64,000 nt of DNA, from positions 1,257,390 to 1,321,389 of the forward strand of contig CAXAMN010026805.1 of the NCBI GenBank assembly GCA_963970005.1. The letters run 5' to 3'. Below the pieces are notes generated by a model, which had not been told where the DNA came from, made no database searches, and was given only the letters and a program-made list of their open reading frames with translations. This DNA comes from Durusdinium trenchii (lineage: Eukaryota; Sar; Dinophyceae; Suessiales; Symbiodiniaceae). This document shows, piece after piece, positions 10,592-21,269 of this stretch (within the stretch, counting starts at the first letter, position 1; every line of letters starts with the position of its first letter). The position numbers and the translations under genes were made by a program.

Positions 10592-12496
10592 ATAACTCGA
10601 CAGAAGCATGGAACCAACAAGATGCAAAAACAACAAATGTCAATCATGTTATTTGATATACATGGTCACAGGGTCATTTGATGAAGATTCTTTGGAGGTT
10701 GTATTTGTTGATCTTAAACAGAGATACAAGTTTTGGTTTACACAGTTACTACTAAAATACAATACAATCATCCTAACAACACTACTACTGTATTATAAAA
10801 TGTTGTTTTCTGTATATTAGAATAATGTTGTAGTATTACCAACATGTATTGAACTTTTAGTTTTTGTATACATAAACTACAGTATAAATACTACTTGTAT
10901 TATACCTCTCTCACTTGCTTTACTTTACCAGAGCAAGAAGACATTGTTAAACCATTCTTACATGATAATTTGATTGTTCAAACAAACATATACTAAACAT
11001 GAAACTGCAAAACTGCAAAGCAAAATTATTCACCAGTTGAGCTGCTTCATTTACATGTCGATCACATGACACAAGGTGGAAGCATACGAGACACACAGAA
11101 AAGGTGCACACTCACAGCGCCCTGCACTCAAAATTTGTTGGAAACATAGTACATCAAAATATCGTAACAAGGCTTGTTATATAGGTCCTTTGATAGACTT
11201 TTGTAAAGTACCACAGCAGGTGACCATATAATATCACTGAAAGAAGATATGGTAGATAAATTTGGACCATTGCAAAAATGTAATGAGGTAGGAACATATG
11301 AGAAACACGAAAAAAGTGTACTACCACAATCCCCAGCTCTCTTTAAATGTTCTGTTAATTCTAATTGTTGCCGTTCCTTGCAAAATCATTGTGATCCCTT
11401 TTGGGTCCCTTTTACGTTCTGCTCAGCCCCTGTATGCTTTTAAGTTGCATTTACTGTAATTGATTGATTTCTCTTAATGGTTTTTTAAAACTAACTTATG
11501 TTAAATTCCCGACTAGGCCTTTTCAAACTAATACATTTCTTTACACAAAGGGAGTAGCCCAGCACACTAGAATCCTTGAACAATATAACACCCTATAATA
11601 ATGTTTGCCTTTTCGGCTTAAACACTTTCTGTAATGTCAACCCAGTTGTCAACCGTTTTCCATGTTTAAAAGACATTACCCTCTCAAATATTGTCTTGAT
11701 TTTTGCTTTGGTATGATTCTGTTGCTACTAATGCCCCCCCCGTAATAATGTCCATGCGTTTCACTTTTCCCTGTTTAAATTCATAGCTATTATTTTCATT
11801 GTACCAAAAAAGTATCTTGATAACTATTATATAATTCCTTTGAAAGATCCTTTTGATTTCCAACTATATCTATATCCTTTTTGAGTTCCTCTTGGGCGCA
11901 CTTGCTTTCCAACAAACATGTGCGGTTTACTGTGTGTCTGAGCCTATGACACTCATAAAGCACCATAAAGTACAGGTTTTTATCAGCATTTGACAACAAA
12001 ATTGGACATTCCTACCAACACCCGTCCCTATTTCTACAGGCCCTACCTGGCCCTACTAGAGCTCCAAACTCTGGAATGTGTAGTAGGAAAATGTGGCGAT
12101 TGATTTTGTTTACGTGTTTGAACCGCCCAACACAAGTCCGAGGTCAGCAGCAAGTCCCTGAGCTCCTTTCGGCAAATTGATGCCTGTGTGGATGGAAGCA
12201 TCTTGAGACGAGGAATGACTCGAAAGATTATGGAGCAGCTTGGCGTCTGACAGAGTCAGGGAATGACTAAATTGTGAAGGAAAGGGTAGCAAACCATGGC
12301 AAACCTTTTTGATCCACTTTGCGGACGTTGTCGTTCACTTCATCCCCGCCTCAAGTGAAACGTGCATGTTGTTTGATTTTTGGTTGACCCCGTCCCCTCG
12401 TCATGCGCATACTATCTCCATCAATCTCCAAGACAAGCCTATTTTGCATTGATCAGAGTGTGCCCACTGCCCGGCATACATTGATCCAAGGCATTG

Positions 12497-12514
12497 GTGT
12501 GTGTGTGTGTGTGA
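12497..12514. repeat. (GT)n microsatellite
   Basis: A short uninterrupted GT run in non-coding DNA. Confidence 0.9.
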
Positions 12515-12928
12515 GTCGAGAAAACGCTGAAGAGGGCACAAAAAACACATATTTGCCATAAAGCCGACAAGTATTTTCATGATGTTGACCCCCCTTTTCT
12601 CATAGACTGTGCCCCCCTGAGCTCCAAACATACCACAACATGCAATTAAAATGCAAGCGACTCTCCTGTTGTAGAGTTTGACCAACTCTGACTCTTGAAG
12701 TGGTGTCAGATGCTTTGCCGAGGAGCGCTAGCGCCTCTGTGTCCAGAAGTTTCTCCTCACACAATCCTGAACCGTCAGTTTCGATGAATCCTGGCGAGAA
12801 TGGGGAAGCTCCACCATGAAGAAAGGTCCTTTTCACTTTTGCTTTAGGAAGTTCACATTTGTTGAAATGATTGCAGGGTATTGATTGGTTGCGTATTAAA
12901 GTGTTACTTAATCATAGCCTCTTTTTGA

Positions 12929-13219
12929 TTGAAAGTTCCTTGGAACCAACACATCCACCGCTTTGGGATCGCTCGGGAACCACCGAGGAAGGCTCCACGG
13001 AGGAAATCCTTGGTGGTTCCAGAAGGAAGCCCAGAAGCTTTTTCCGACATCAGCAAGGCCAAGGCGGCAGAAGAAGTTCTTCAAGGGTACGGGACTGGGA
13101 TTGCCAGGTTGGCTGCTGGTTTGACAAGTTTTCAATCATTCAAGTCAACCATACATAGGGCAGCACAAACAGTTCGCAGCAACCAGTTCGCATCGTTTGG
13201 GCTCTGTTCATTGTCTTAA
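12929..13219 (+). CDS. Candidate exon, basic protein fragment
   Basis: An open frame of about 96 codons that starts with TTG rather than ATG. A basic segment (IAREPPRKAPRRKSLVV) leads into a helical Ala/Glu segment (DISKAKAAEEVLQG). Codon text looks protein-like over about 60 residues. Splice limits are not clear and I recognise no domain. Confidence 0.3.
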   Translation: MKVPWNQHIHRFGIAREPPRKAPRRKSLVVPEGSPEAFSDISKAKAAEEVLQGYGTGIARLAAGLTSFQSFKSTIHRAAQTVRSNQFASFGLCSLS

Positions 13220-15600
13220 GGCTAGTTATAGTTGATGCCTGTTTGTCGACCGAAAGTTTTGGTGATGGCTGGACTTCAGATCTTCTCATGCCCCGCTACT
13301 CGCAGAGATTCACGACCATGCTTTGTGGGGCCAGCTCATTCAAGTGGAGCTAAATCACCTTGGCGAAGGCATGATTTCTATTGAATTCTCAAAAATGGCC
13401 GTGGATCAAAAAAGCCGAGAGCCCAAGAAGGAACTGGCCTTGGTCGACCAGAGCGTTGGGACGGTCTAATTAGCAGAAAGTTGCTGGGTGGCAGTGGTGG
13501 GTTGGAAATGGTTCGCCCCATTGACTCGACTGATTTGTGGAGGGCGGTTTGATGTCCCAACCACACGGCCAGGTACTGAGCACTGAGCAGGAGATGTCCA
13601 TGAGTGCTCTTTTTCGCGACCGAGAGACGCAGCTGATGCCAAAGACGAAGACCCTCACCTCCAACACCAAAGAAAGCCCGACCATGCCACATGGCCAATG
13701 GATTCTGTGGGGCGTTGACCGGTGGAGAACCACAAACAAAGTGTGCACATCATACATGCATGGCATGCATCATACAAACATACACAAAGATACAAAGAAG
13801 CAGGCAAGTAAGCAAACAAAGACACCTTCCGACGAACATGAACCTTTTAACATCCTCGTAAGCCTTTTGAACACGTCGATTCTCAGTGGACCCGGCCGAT
13901 CGAGGCTTACGACCACGGAAGGAAAGGAAGCGCTGATGGTGGCTGGGCACTTATACGACCGGTGACGTGTTTGATAGGCAGAAAGGGGGATGTAGTTTTC
14001 TCCAGGTGTCTCGGATAATTTTGGGAGTTTTGGGAGAAGCCTGTGAAGGAGCGGAGCGCATAGCTCAACTCCGTGGGGCATGGGTTGTTGGGAGTGGGGC
14101 ATCGTCATCAACACCTCCAATGACTGTTGGAGCTCATTGCTTCACGTGTAAGTCTTTGTCCATTTGATGGCAATGTGGCCAAAGTGGTTGTAAACATTTG
14201 TAAACCAATTCTATAAACTTGGAGGGCGTTAAAGAGCAGATTTCTTGTGCTGTAAATCATTTGGATGTGGGGCGTTCCTTGCTGATGCATCGTTCTCCCA
14301 GCTCTCAGGATTGGATTTGTTTGGGGTTTGGGGTTTGGGGGCAATCTTTGCTGATTAGATGCTTGAGCAGTGGCTCCGGATCATGAAACATGATGTCAAG
14401 GATGTATGATATTGTGACGGTCTCCTACCAGCGAGCCATGTCCCGTTGATGAAAACATGTTACAGCACTCATTTTTCAAAGGGGGCGAACGTTTTTCCTC
14501 CGAGGACGGCGAGCCATGCTGGCTGAGATCCTTGGCGGACAAGGCGTTTTGCTTCGAAAAGCCACCGAGAGGCCGAGGGGAGGGACCAGTTCCGAAGCAG
14601 CAACACAGCCAGGAGAAGCAAGATAGATAGACTCTATAGATTGCGGATCCAGTCGTGATGCTGGAAAAGGTATGTATCAACACCAGGCTCTGACCATCGG
14701 GTCACCTGCGATGCCCGGTGGGCACCGGGCCACGGTGCGCCGTTTCGGTGGAGAACAGGGGTAATTCATCCACCGGGTGGTGGGGCCACAGCAAGTGAAT
14801 CTGCAGAATCTGCAAGAACATATAACACATCCAAACGTATCGGGATGTGAATTTCCACTGTGAAATAGGTGGCCGCCCTATCCAATCCTTATCCAAACGT
14901 AACATCATGCAACAGTGTAACATCGAGTATCGTTTCGTTTTTGGAACGTAGCATCGGCCGTGACCGGCCGAAGACGATGCAGCGATGCCGAAGACAATGC
15001 CTTTGGAGTTTTACGTCTTGCCTAATTTGGAAGTGTTGATTTGGGTTTCTTTCAGAACTGCCAGTGCCCCCATAGAGGTCATGTCATCCTTAATAGGGCA
15101 ATGAGGTAAGACAAATGCTCCTAGTTAGTCCCGACTGGGCTCCCGGCACTATGCCCGTGGATGGCCCAGGATGCTGGTTGCTGGTGGTGAGGTTTTGGAT
15201 CTATGCAGTGGCGCTCCTTCCCTGGACTCCGTGCCCGGCGGTTGAGGAGGACACCTGGTGTTCTCGCTGTGCGCGGCGGATGTCCACTTCTTACCGTTGG
15301 TGGCTCGATCGAAAGCATCGCCCCCGATTTGGGGTCAACACTTGGGGGTCAACGGTCAACTCCTTCAACTCTTTACGCCTTTTGATGGGCAACTTCTGTT
15401 TGGTCTGAAACCACAAAACGGCCAATAAAGTTATAAGATCACGCTCTTGGGTCTGTTTGCGGATTCAAAGATCCAGGTCCAACTTGTGCTTCTTTGCCTT
15501 TTTGAAGTCGTCGGAATTCCAGATCCGAACCCCAGGTGGCCACGACCGTTGAAGAACCAGATTTGAGCACCACAGAGTTCGGGTGGTTTATGGACACCCC
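13220..15600. other. Mostly non-coding
   Basis: Several 60- to 142-codon frames overlap on both strands (longest at 13537-13965 on plus), with Thr/Ser/His-rich, unstructured text. No motif or splice-bounded model supports a gene. A degenerate TTTGGGG run lies near 14318-14341. Confidence 0.35.
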
Positions 15601-15655
15601 TGACTATGCATTTTCCATCCAATAACCACCCCTTCTGTGGTGCTGGCCAAGGTTC

Positions 15656-15877
15656 ATGATTTTACTGAATGCCTCGACGGTTTGCCTGATCATCTTCGGC
15701 TGCATCGCTGCGCCCAATGCGCCCAGCGAGTGGTTGGGCCCCGGATTTGGCGCCTCCGGGTTGCTTTGTTTGGGCGCTTTGATGGTTTGCCTGTCGGCAC
15801 CTTCGAGAAGCCAAGAGTCGGACGCTTGGCTGGCGGAAAGCGGTACCCCGGTGGCGGCACCCTGGTGGCGGCACTGA
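15656..15877 (+). CDS. Candidate membrane-protein exon
   Basis: A 73-codon frame with two hydrophobic segments, STVCLIIFGCIAAPNA and FGASGLLCLGALMVCLSA, joined by a short polar linker and followed by a polar tail. That pattern fits a membrane helix pair. Another plus frame (15637-15933) is also open but Arg-rich. No family is recognised and no splice limits are fixed. Confidence 0.25.
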   Translation: MILLNASTVCLIIFGCIAAPNAPSEWLGPGFGASGLLCLGALMVCLSAPSRSQESDAWLAESGTPVAAPWWRH

Positions 15878-16966
15878 TGAAAGAGAACTGCAGACGGGTG
15901 ACCCACGGTGACCCTCATAAAGCTTTTTCATGATCAATATTTGCTCTCTGGTTTGGTCTAGAAAATCACATCAGGGTTTACATGAAATATACATTGAGAG
16001 AGACATGATTTGTGTAAAGAAGGACGTCTTGGATCCTATAGGGTCCTTTTATGAAATAACCCTAAAATCACAGCAACAGAACAAAGTTTCAACCTATTAA
16101 ATGACAGTTGTAACCGTGAAGAGATAGACGGACCATATGTAGAAATAGTACGTGATGTGCTTGATCGCGGATCCACCATTCAATCATTCCTTTTCCAAAA
16201 GACACTTTACTTACATATTGTGATGGCATAGAATACACAAACATATACTTGACAAGTCGGCTAATCGTGGGTCATGTGTCGCGGAGATGGTGACACCAAG
16301 TTTAACCTCTTTCAATATATCGCTTATTTATTCTATTTCCCATTAACGTCTTTGTTCCGCAGAATTCAAGAAGAGGAGCTTCACGCCATTCGTGTCGATT
16401 CCCACCAAAGCGCCCGAGGAAAGTGAGCAAGAGGCACTGATGGCCACATGGCGGCCAGCGGTTTTGAGTCAAACAGAGTCACACCATGCCAATTTACATG
16501 GCAATAGAGTTGGACTCTGATGATTCCATGTCAGGTTTGATATATGTTTGACTATGATTCCAATGTCAGAGGTTTTCCACAGACTTTGGGGGGATTGGAA
16601 CGAGTGACTTCGTGAAGACGCGAAATCGATGTCAAGATGTGAGGAGTACCTGGAGAACTTCATGGACATCACAGGCCGAAAGCGTTTGAAACTGAAGAGG
16701 TTCTTCTTAACTTAAGGCTGTCACCTTCCACCTGCCGTGCCATGCCGCAACTTCATTTGAGACACATCTCCAACGAAAGCACCAGCCAAGTCCACTTTGC
16801 CCGCCATGTTGTGCTGAATAATCGAATCTGTCTCGCTCACACGGTGGAGGCTTGTCGATGCGATGGAAACAGCGACAGGGTCGGAATGCCTTGACACTCG
16901 GAAGGGCAACAAGTACTGAGGTGCAAACTGGAAACTGTTGGTTAACTTGTTAACCAGATTCCTGCT

Positions 16967-17236
16967 TTGATGCGCCCACAGGGCGGGTGCTGCAGTTTGG
17001 TTTTGGAGCTCAGGATTGCAATCTTGCTGTGGCTTGTGGTAGTGGGCGTCAAGACGTGGCTCATGTTGGACGAATGCTCACTTTCGCAGGTGAAGGCGCA
17101 CGGCAGAACGGACATGTTCATGCATTTGGATCGGAATCGCCGGAGGTTGTTTTCCGACTTTGAAAGACCTGCTACAGTCGTCTTGGACCTGTACTGCCTT
17201 TCCAAAGTGAACATGCCCACGCACCAGGGGACATGA
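16967..17236 (+). CDS. Candidate exon with one membrane segment
   Basis: An 89-codon frame. Residues about 10-30 are strongly hydrophobic (LRIAILLWLVVVGVKTWL). A second part after an AG at 17088-17089 reads VKAHGRTDMFMHLDRNRRRL and runs to a possible GT donor at 17207. The downstream part alone could be a phase-0 exon. The family is unknown. Confidence 0.3.
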   Translation: MMRPQGGCCSLVLELRIAILLWLVVVGVKTWLMLDECSLSQVKAHGRTDMFMHLDRNRRRLFSDFERPATVVLDLYCLSKVNMPTHQGT

Positions 17237-17503
17237 TGGCTGATCACAGGAACTTAGGATATATTTAAAGCCTCACAAACCAACTTTGCAGCAAAAATCT
17301 AGTTTTTGTTGTTAAGCAATGTGCACGTAGTTATATATAATTAGCCTTTTAGGCTCCAACAAATTGCAGTCAGCCGTTCATCCCTGCTGGAAGGTGATAG
17401 AAATCGTGGGGTATGCCATTGCAACGGCCTGCCTGTCAGCCATGTGCTACCTACAGCTGACGAGTTGGCATGGAATCACAATGGTGAGCCTTGAATACAT
17501 CTA

Positions 17504-17587
17504 CCTGGACCATCCAAAGGGTGTCCAATGGAGATCCCTAAGTAGCCGAGGGTAGTCCATTGGTATATAACCATTGGATGGTCCGGG
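17504..17587. repeat. Hairpin element, family A copy 2
   Basis: Arms 17504-17517 and 17574-17587 pair at 13 of 14 positions (core GGACCATCCAA). A second inner inverted pair (CCAATGG...CCATTGG) extends the fold. The left half shares GGACC-TCCAA-GGGTGTCCAATG with the element at 198-286. Confidence 0.65.
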
Positions 17588-17824
17588 CAGAAATTATTTG
17601 GATGCATTTGGGTGCGAGTTTGAGGCATTGTGACACTCATCGGAGAGGGCACTGATCTTGACACCAGATCGCTTTGGACGTGTTTCACACTTCATCCGAC
17701 TGTGAAACGACCTTTCATCCGACTGTGAAACACGGAGGGTCTTGAAGTGCGATATGAGCGTCTCTGAAAGCCTATATGAAGTTCGATTCGAAGAAGAACT
17801 CTATACACTGTTTTTTCTCCAAAA

Positions 17825-18052
17825 ATGGACCGATGGGCCGCAGCCGAGCAGAGCTTCAAGCAGAGCGTCCTGCCAATCTCCCTTGTGATGCGCTGCAGCA
17901 CTGAGGATCGTTTGGTTTGCTCAGTCCTTGCTGAGTGGAAGGTGGGATGTGCAAACATCAAGGAGGAATTGGCGCGAGGCCTGCGCTTCACGGATCAGAC
18001 ATGCCGAAATCATGGGAGGCAGAGAGAGCTTAATTCATTAGCAAGAACTTAG
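17825..18052 (+). CDS. Candidate first exon, unknown protein
   Basis: The frame opens with ATG (MDRWAAAEQSFKQSVLPIS) and keeps protein-like text with balanced charges for about 65 codons (EDRLVCSVLAEWKVG, IKEELARGLRF) before a stop. A donor inside is possible. No family is recognised. Confidence 0.3.
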   Translation: MDRWAAAEQSFKQSVLPISLVMRCSTEDRLVCSVLAEWKVGCANIKEELARGLRFTDQTCRNHGRQRELNSLART

Positions 18053-18059
18053 ACAAATT

Positions 18060-20050
18060 GAGCAGTGAGACAAGTCAACATTCTCGCAGAAGGGCACTGC
18101 TATGATGTTTCGCACAGGTCGCCACTGCTTTGGCACAGTGACCCGTGCGTTTTTGGTGCTCTAAACCAGCTGGTCTTCACCCTTCAAACACCGTCTTACA
18201 GGGACACACGCGTCGCCGGCGTTGCTGCGAGTCATTCTTAGAAGGGTCCCGGCGAACTGCGCGTCAAGGCGGTGAGTCTGATGAGAGTGACCTCGCGTGT
18301 CTACCAGCGATCCTTTGCGGTTCTTCTGATGACCACACTCTTGGCACCTGGGCAAAACACCGCACCTTCTGATGAAAGAGAGTTGTTTTTCTATGGCCGT
18401 GAAACAGAGCGGAGGAGAGATTGGCAACACGGCCAATGCGTAAATCTCCGTGCTTGGTTATTGTGCTTTGAACACTAACGATGGTGATACTGATGCCGTT
18501 TCAGGATGATGTAGAGACTATACCATAGAACAGACATGCATTAATACAGGAAGGATGTGATTTTGACTGCTGGGAATGTCACTATACTAGATGCACCGCA
18601 CGATCGGAGGTCTTCTTCGGTGCTTTGATCGATATTGGTCAGGGTGAGGTGCAGTGCTCAGTCGGTGATCGGCTTCGCCATGGCCCGAAGCCATGGTGTT
18701 TCTTCGGAAATGCAATGCGATGCCACGCCCAAAGGTCTACACGTGCTTTTATGAATTTATAGGACCTTCATAGACTTAGTCACATGCTTTGGTTTTCAGC
18801 ATCATTGTGAAATACTGTGAGTAATACTATAGATATATATTCTAGCATATTCCAGCAACATATCAGTTTTTGGACCTACAATTTGTGGCTTCCTCTGTGG
18901 TTCCAAGTGGATTATTAATTCCTTCGCTTTGTTGAAGAATATATCAAGGACACGGTGTGTACAGAGTGCATCAGCTCGAACATCAACAACTACCCATCGG
19001 AAGATTGCTCAACTCCTCCCTGCCCATCAGAAGAGGTCGAACCTTCGGATTGCCAACCATGACACCGCTGAAAGAATCAGCGGTGAAAAAGCAGTGATGC
19101 GACGTGAACGCGTTCACCGTTTGAACGCGACGGGCTGCGACCAGGTGCTGCCCACCTTGCCGAGTTTGGTTCTCGCAGTCGCATTGATGAGTTCTTCCTT
19201 CATGGCTGCCTCCGCAACGGCTCACTGTGCCTTGGAAGCAGATCAGGTGGTGAGTTCAGAGAATGTACGAGAAAGAGATGATTTCCCCGAGACGGAACTG
19301 AGATGAGAAGGTCTTCGCATGAGAAGATCAAACAAGACCGGTGGCCGGTTACGACTTGACATCCCACAGTGATTATTAGTGCACTCATCGTATACACCTG
19401 CTGACATTTGGTGACTCTTCGACTGAGGTACCCGGCTCCCATCATTGGTGAGCATGGTGGACGGGGATGAGGACGACTTCGCAATCGCATCCGATCCGGT
19501 TGAGTTTCTTTCCTTCCATCCATCGGGTCGATGCGAGGCATTTTTTTTCAACTCTTGTTTAGAGATCTCAAGACCGTGACTTCGATCAATCATCGACAGA
19601 TTTTTCCGTGCAGCATTGCCCCACAAACTTGCAGAGGAAGAGGAGGAAAAGAAGTTCTTAGAGCTGGCACACTTCTTCACGCTTTGTGACCCTTGGACGA
19701 TTGGGGTAGGATTCAGAGTCTTGCTTGACAAGAGCCCTGGCCGAGCCCATCTCACATCCAGACTGAAGCAGCCAAGGAATCTGGTTTCTTCATGTGGGAT
19801 ACTCGTGTCAGTATCGGGGTGTCTTGGCCTTGTTGCACCGCGCCGTATCTGGTGTTGGGCCGTCGGATTGGAGATATGGAAACTGCGCATGTGAAAACTG
19901 CAACGGAGGTCATGTGGTCATATGTGGTCTATTTGGGCATGGCTAGCTTTTTTTAGGTCGTCCAAATGGCTAAGTTTGCCCCACCACGTCCGACACGACT
20001 GTTTACTCTTGGAGAACCCCCTGGTCGTCGCAGGGAGTTCTCCGTATAGG
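18060..20050. other. Frames on both strands, unresolved
   Basis: A plus frame at 18929-19306 contains a hydrophobic segment (PSLVLAVALMSSSFMAA). A minus frame of 215 codons covers 19243-19890 but is Ser/Arg/His-rich and looks like an antisense shadow. I cannot support a specific gene. Confidence 0.3.
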
Positions 20051-20058
20051 ACATGGTT

Positions 20059-20252
20059 GGCACTTGTTTCTACTAGCTACTTGTTACTACTAGTAAGGCA
20101 CCTGTTACTACTAGCGTGGCACTTGTTTCTACTAGCTTCTTGTTACAATTTAAGCCTGTTCCTAGTAGCTTCTTGTTTCTAATAGCTTCTTGTTACTACT
20201 AGCGAGGCACCTGTTACTACCAGCGAGGCACTTGTTACTAGTAGCTTCTTGT
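20059..20252 (+). repeat. CTAGTAG repeat cluster, copy 2 (longest)
   Basis: Nearly 200 bp of units alternating between TTACTACTAG, CTTCTTGTT and GCGAGGCAC or AAGGCACC spacers. Each unit carries an ACTAG or CTAGT core. It translates to Leu-rich text, which produces a false hydrophobic open frame. Confidence 0.85.
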
Positions 20253-20279
20253 TTTGACAATTGCTCCCGGAAGTTATAG

Positions 20280-20400
20280 CTTGGGTCAAGCCATTCTTTG
20301 CCACTTGGTTTTGTCGTTGGATCATCCAACCTTACCGAGGTGCTCCAAAAGTTTGTGTACTTCAGCGTGGCCATTGTGAGCACAATTGGCTTTCAACTGG
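20280..20400 (+). CDS. Candidate exon with a hydrophobic segment
   Basis: In the frame beginning after the AG at 20278-20279 the block reads to NLTEVLQKFVYFSVAIVS and ends GFQLG just before a GC dinucleotide (20401) that could be a GC donor. One hydrophobic helix is likely. It lies immediately right of a CTAGTAG cluster. The function is unknown. Confidence 0.25.
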
Positions 20401-20760
20401 GCGTTTTCCACTTGTGAATAATGATAATGCAGGTCATGTCGTTGGCTCGGTGTTGGATTCAGAACCTGGGTGTTGGCTCTTTGTGAGGTAATTGCTGCAT
20501 GTGGTCATCTCCGACTAGGAAGATTCGACTCGTAGGTGAGACTAGGAAATCTTTCAAGAATTTCAAGCAAAGAAACCATCCAGCACCGGAAGCTAACGGT
20601 CAGCCATCAATGGATGAGGTTGGCCAAGACATTGTAGGCTCAAGAAGTCTTAGACATTGAGTACTTGACACATGTTTCCGGCGCATCGATCCATGCTTGG
20701 GGGGGTCGAACGATCCATGGTGTGCAGTGAATCTCTAGACTCTGCTTTGAAGCGATCAAG

Positions 20761-21258
20761 GTGAGAAGAGATGCTTCACAGCCCGGTGAAAAACTGTGTC
20801 CAATCATGTCCAATCTACTGAGCTACCAGCGTAGAGTCTTAGAATGGATGCAGGATGATCCTCAAATCGGTTGTTGGATTGTGGAACCACTGGGGCGAAA
20901 GTTGGTCCCCAAACGCCGGGCGGGTGAGTTTGCTCACCGCGAGTTCGAAGATGGAGGAGCAATGGCCATGACACTGACTGTCATTGCTGTCGTCAGTGAT
21001 GGTCGGTGTTTCCGGGAAGAGTCAAGGAGTCGAAGGAATCATCTCTTTAACTATACTGTAATTGATCATTTGACTGGATGTGTTTTGGCGGTGGCAAATT
21101 GCTCCTCATGTGCAGAACAGATTCACAGCTCCGCGCGGGGCCGCCGGCACCGAAGATGGCACCCGCCGGAGCAGAGAAGAAGTGCCTTCGAAACGGTACC
21201 GGGAAAGGGTACCCGTGCTGTTTCGCAGATCATCGAACCGTGGGACGCACACAGATAA
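20761..21258 (+). CDS. Uncharacterised 165-codon open frame
   Basis: The frame has reasonable composition to about residue 115 (SYQRRVLEWMQDDPQIGCWI, GAMAMTLTVIAVVSDG) and then becomes Arg/Ser-rich. It starts at GTG rather than ATG. No recognised motif or clear splice boundary. Confidence 0.25.
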   Translation: MRRDASQPGEKLCPIMSNLLSYQRRVLEWMQDDPQIGCWIVEPLGRKLVPKRRAGEFAHREFEDGGAMAMTLTVIAVVSDGRCFREESRSRRNHLFNYTVIDHLTGCVLAVANCSSCAEQIHSSARGRRHRRWHPPEQRRSAFETVPGKGTRAVSQIIEPWDAHR

Positions 21259-21269
21259 TCACAGATATA

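Larger units (their letters stand above)
8600..12000. other. AT-rich island with decayed duplications
   Basis: Base composition changes visibly here: long A/T runs, few CG dinucleotides and only short open frames. Parts repeat in degenerate form. 11076-11118 and about 11286-11330 align over some 40 bp with mostly G-to-A and C-to-T differences. About 9455-9490 and 9600-9640 share a CTTTGCTGCAC...CCATTGG block. Two minus-strand frames (9066-9344 and 11796-11999) share an NQK...ELYN motif, as two decayed copies of one element would. It holds no gene I can support. Confidence 0.6.

Noticed and set aside
8600..12000. Organelle DNA insertion as the cause of the AT-rich island
   Set aside because: No plastid or mitochondrial protein, rRNA or tRNA text was recognised. 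Decayed repeats explain it better.
19243..19890. 215-codon minus-strand frame
   Set aside because: Unstructured Ser/Arg/His-rich text without motif or splice logic, while most good exons in the window are on plus.
20059..20252. Leu-rich open frames (e.g. LLLLVRHLLLLAWHLFLL) as membrane proteins
   Set aside because: They are translations of the CTAGTAG repeat and recur wherever the repeat does.
20340..20400. YFSVAIVSTIGFQLG as a potassium-channel pore
   Set aside because: The selectivity-filter G-Y/F-G-D is absent (GFQLG), and no flanking helices could be placed.
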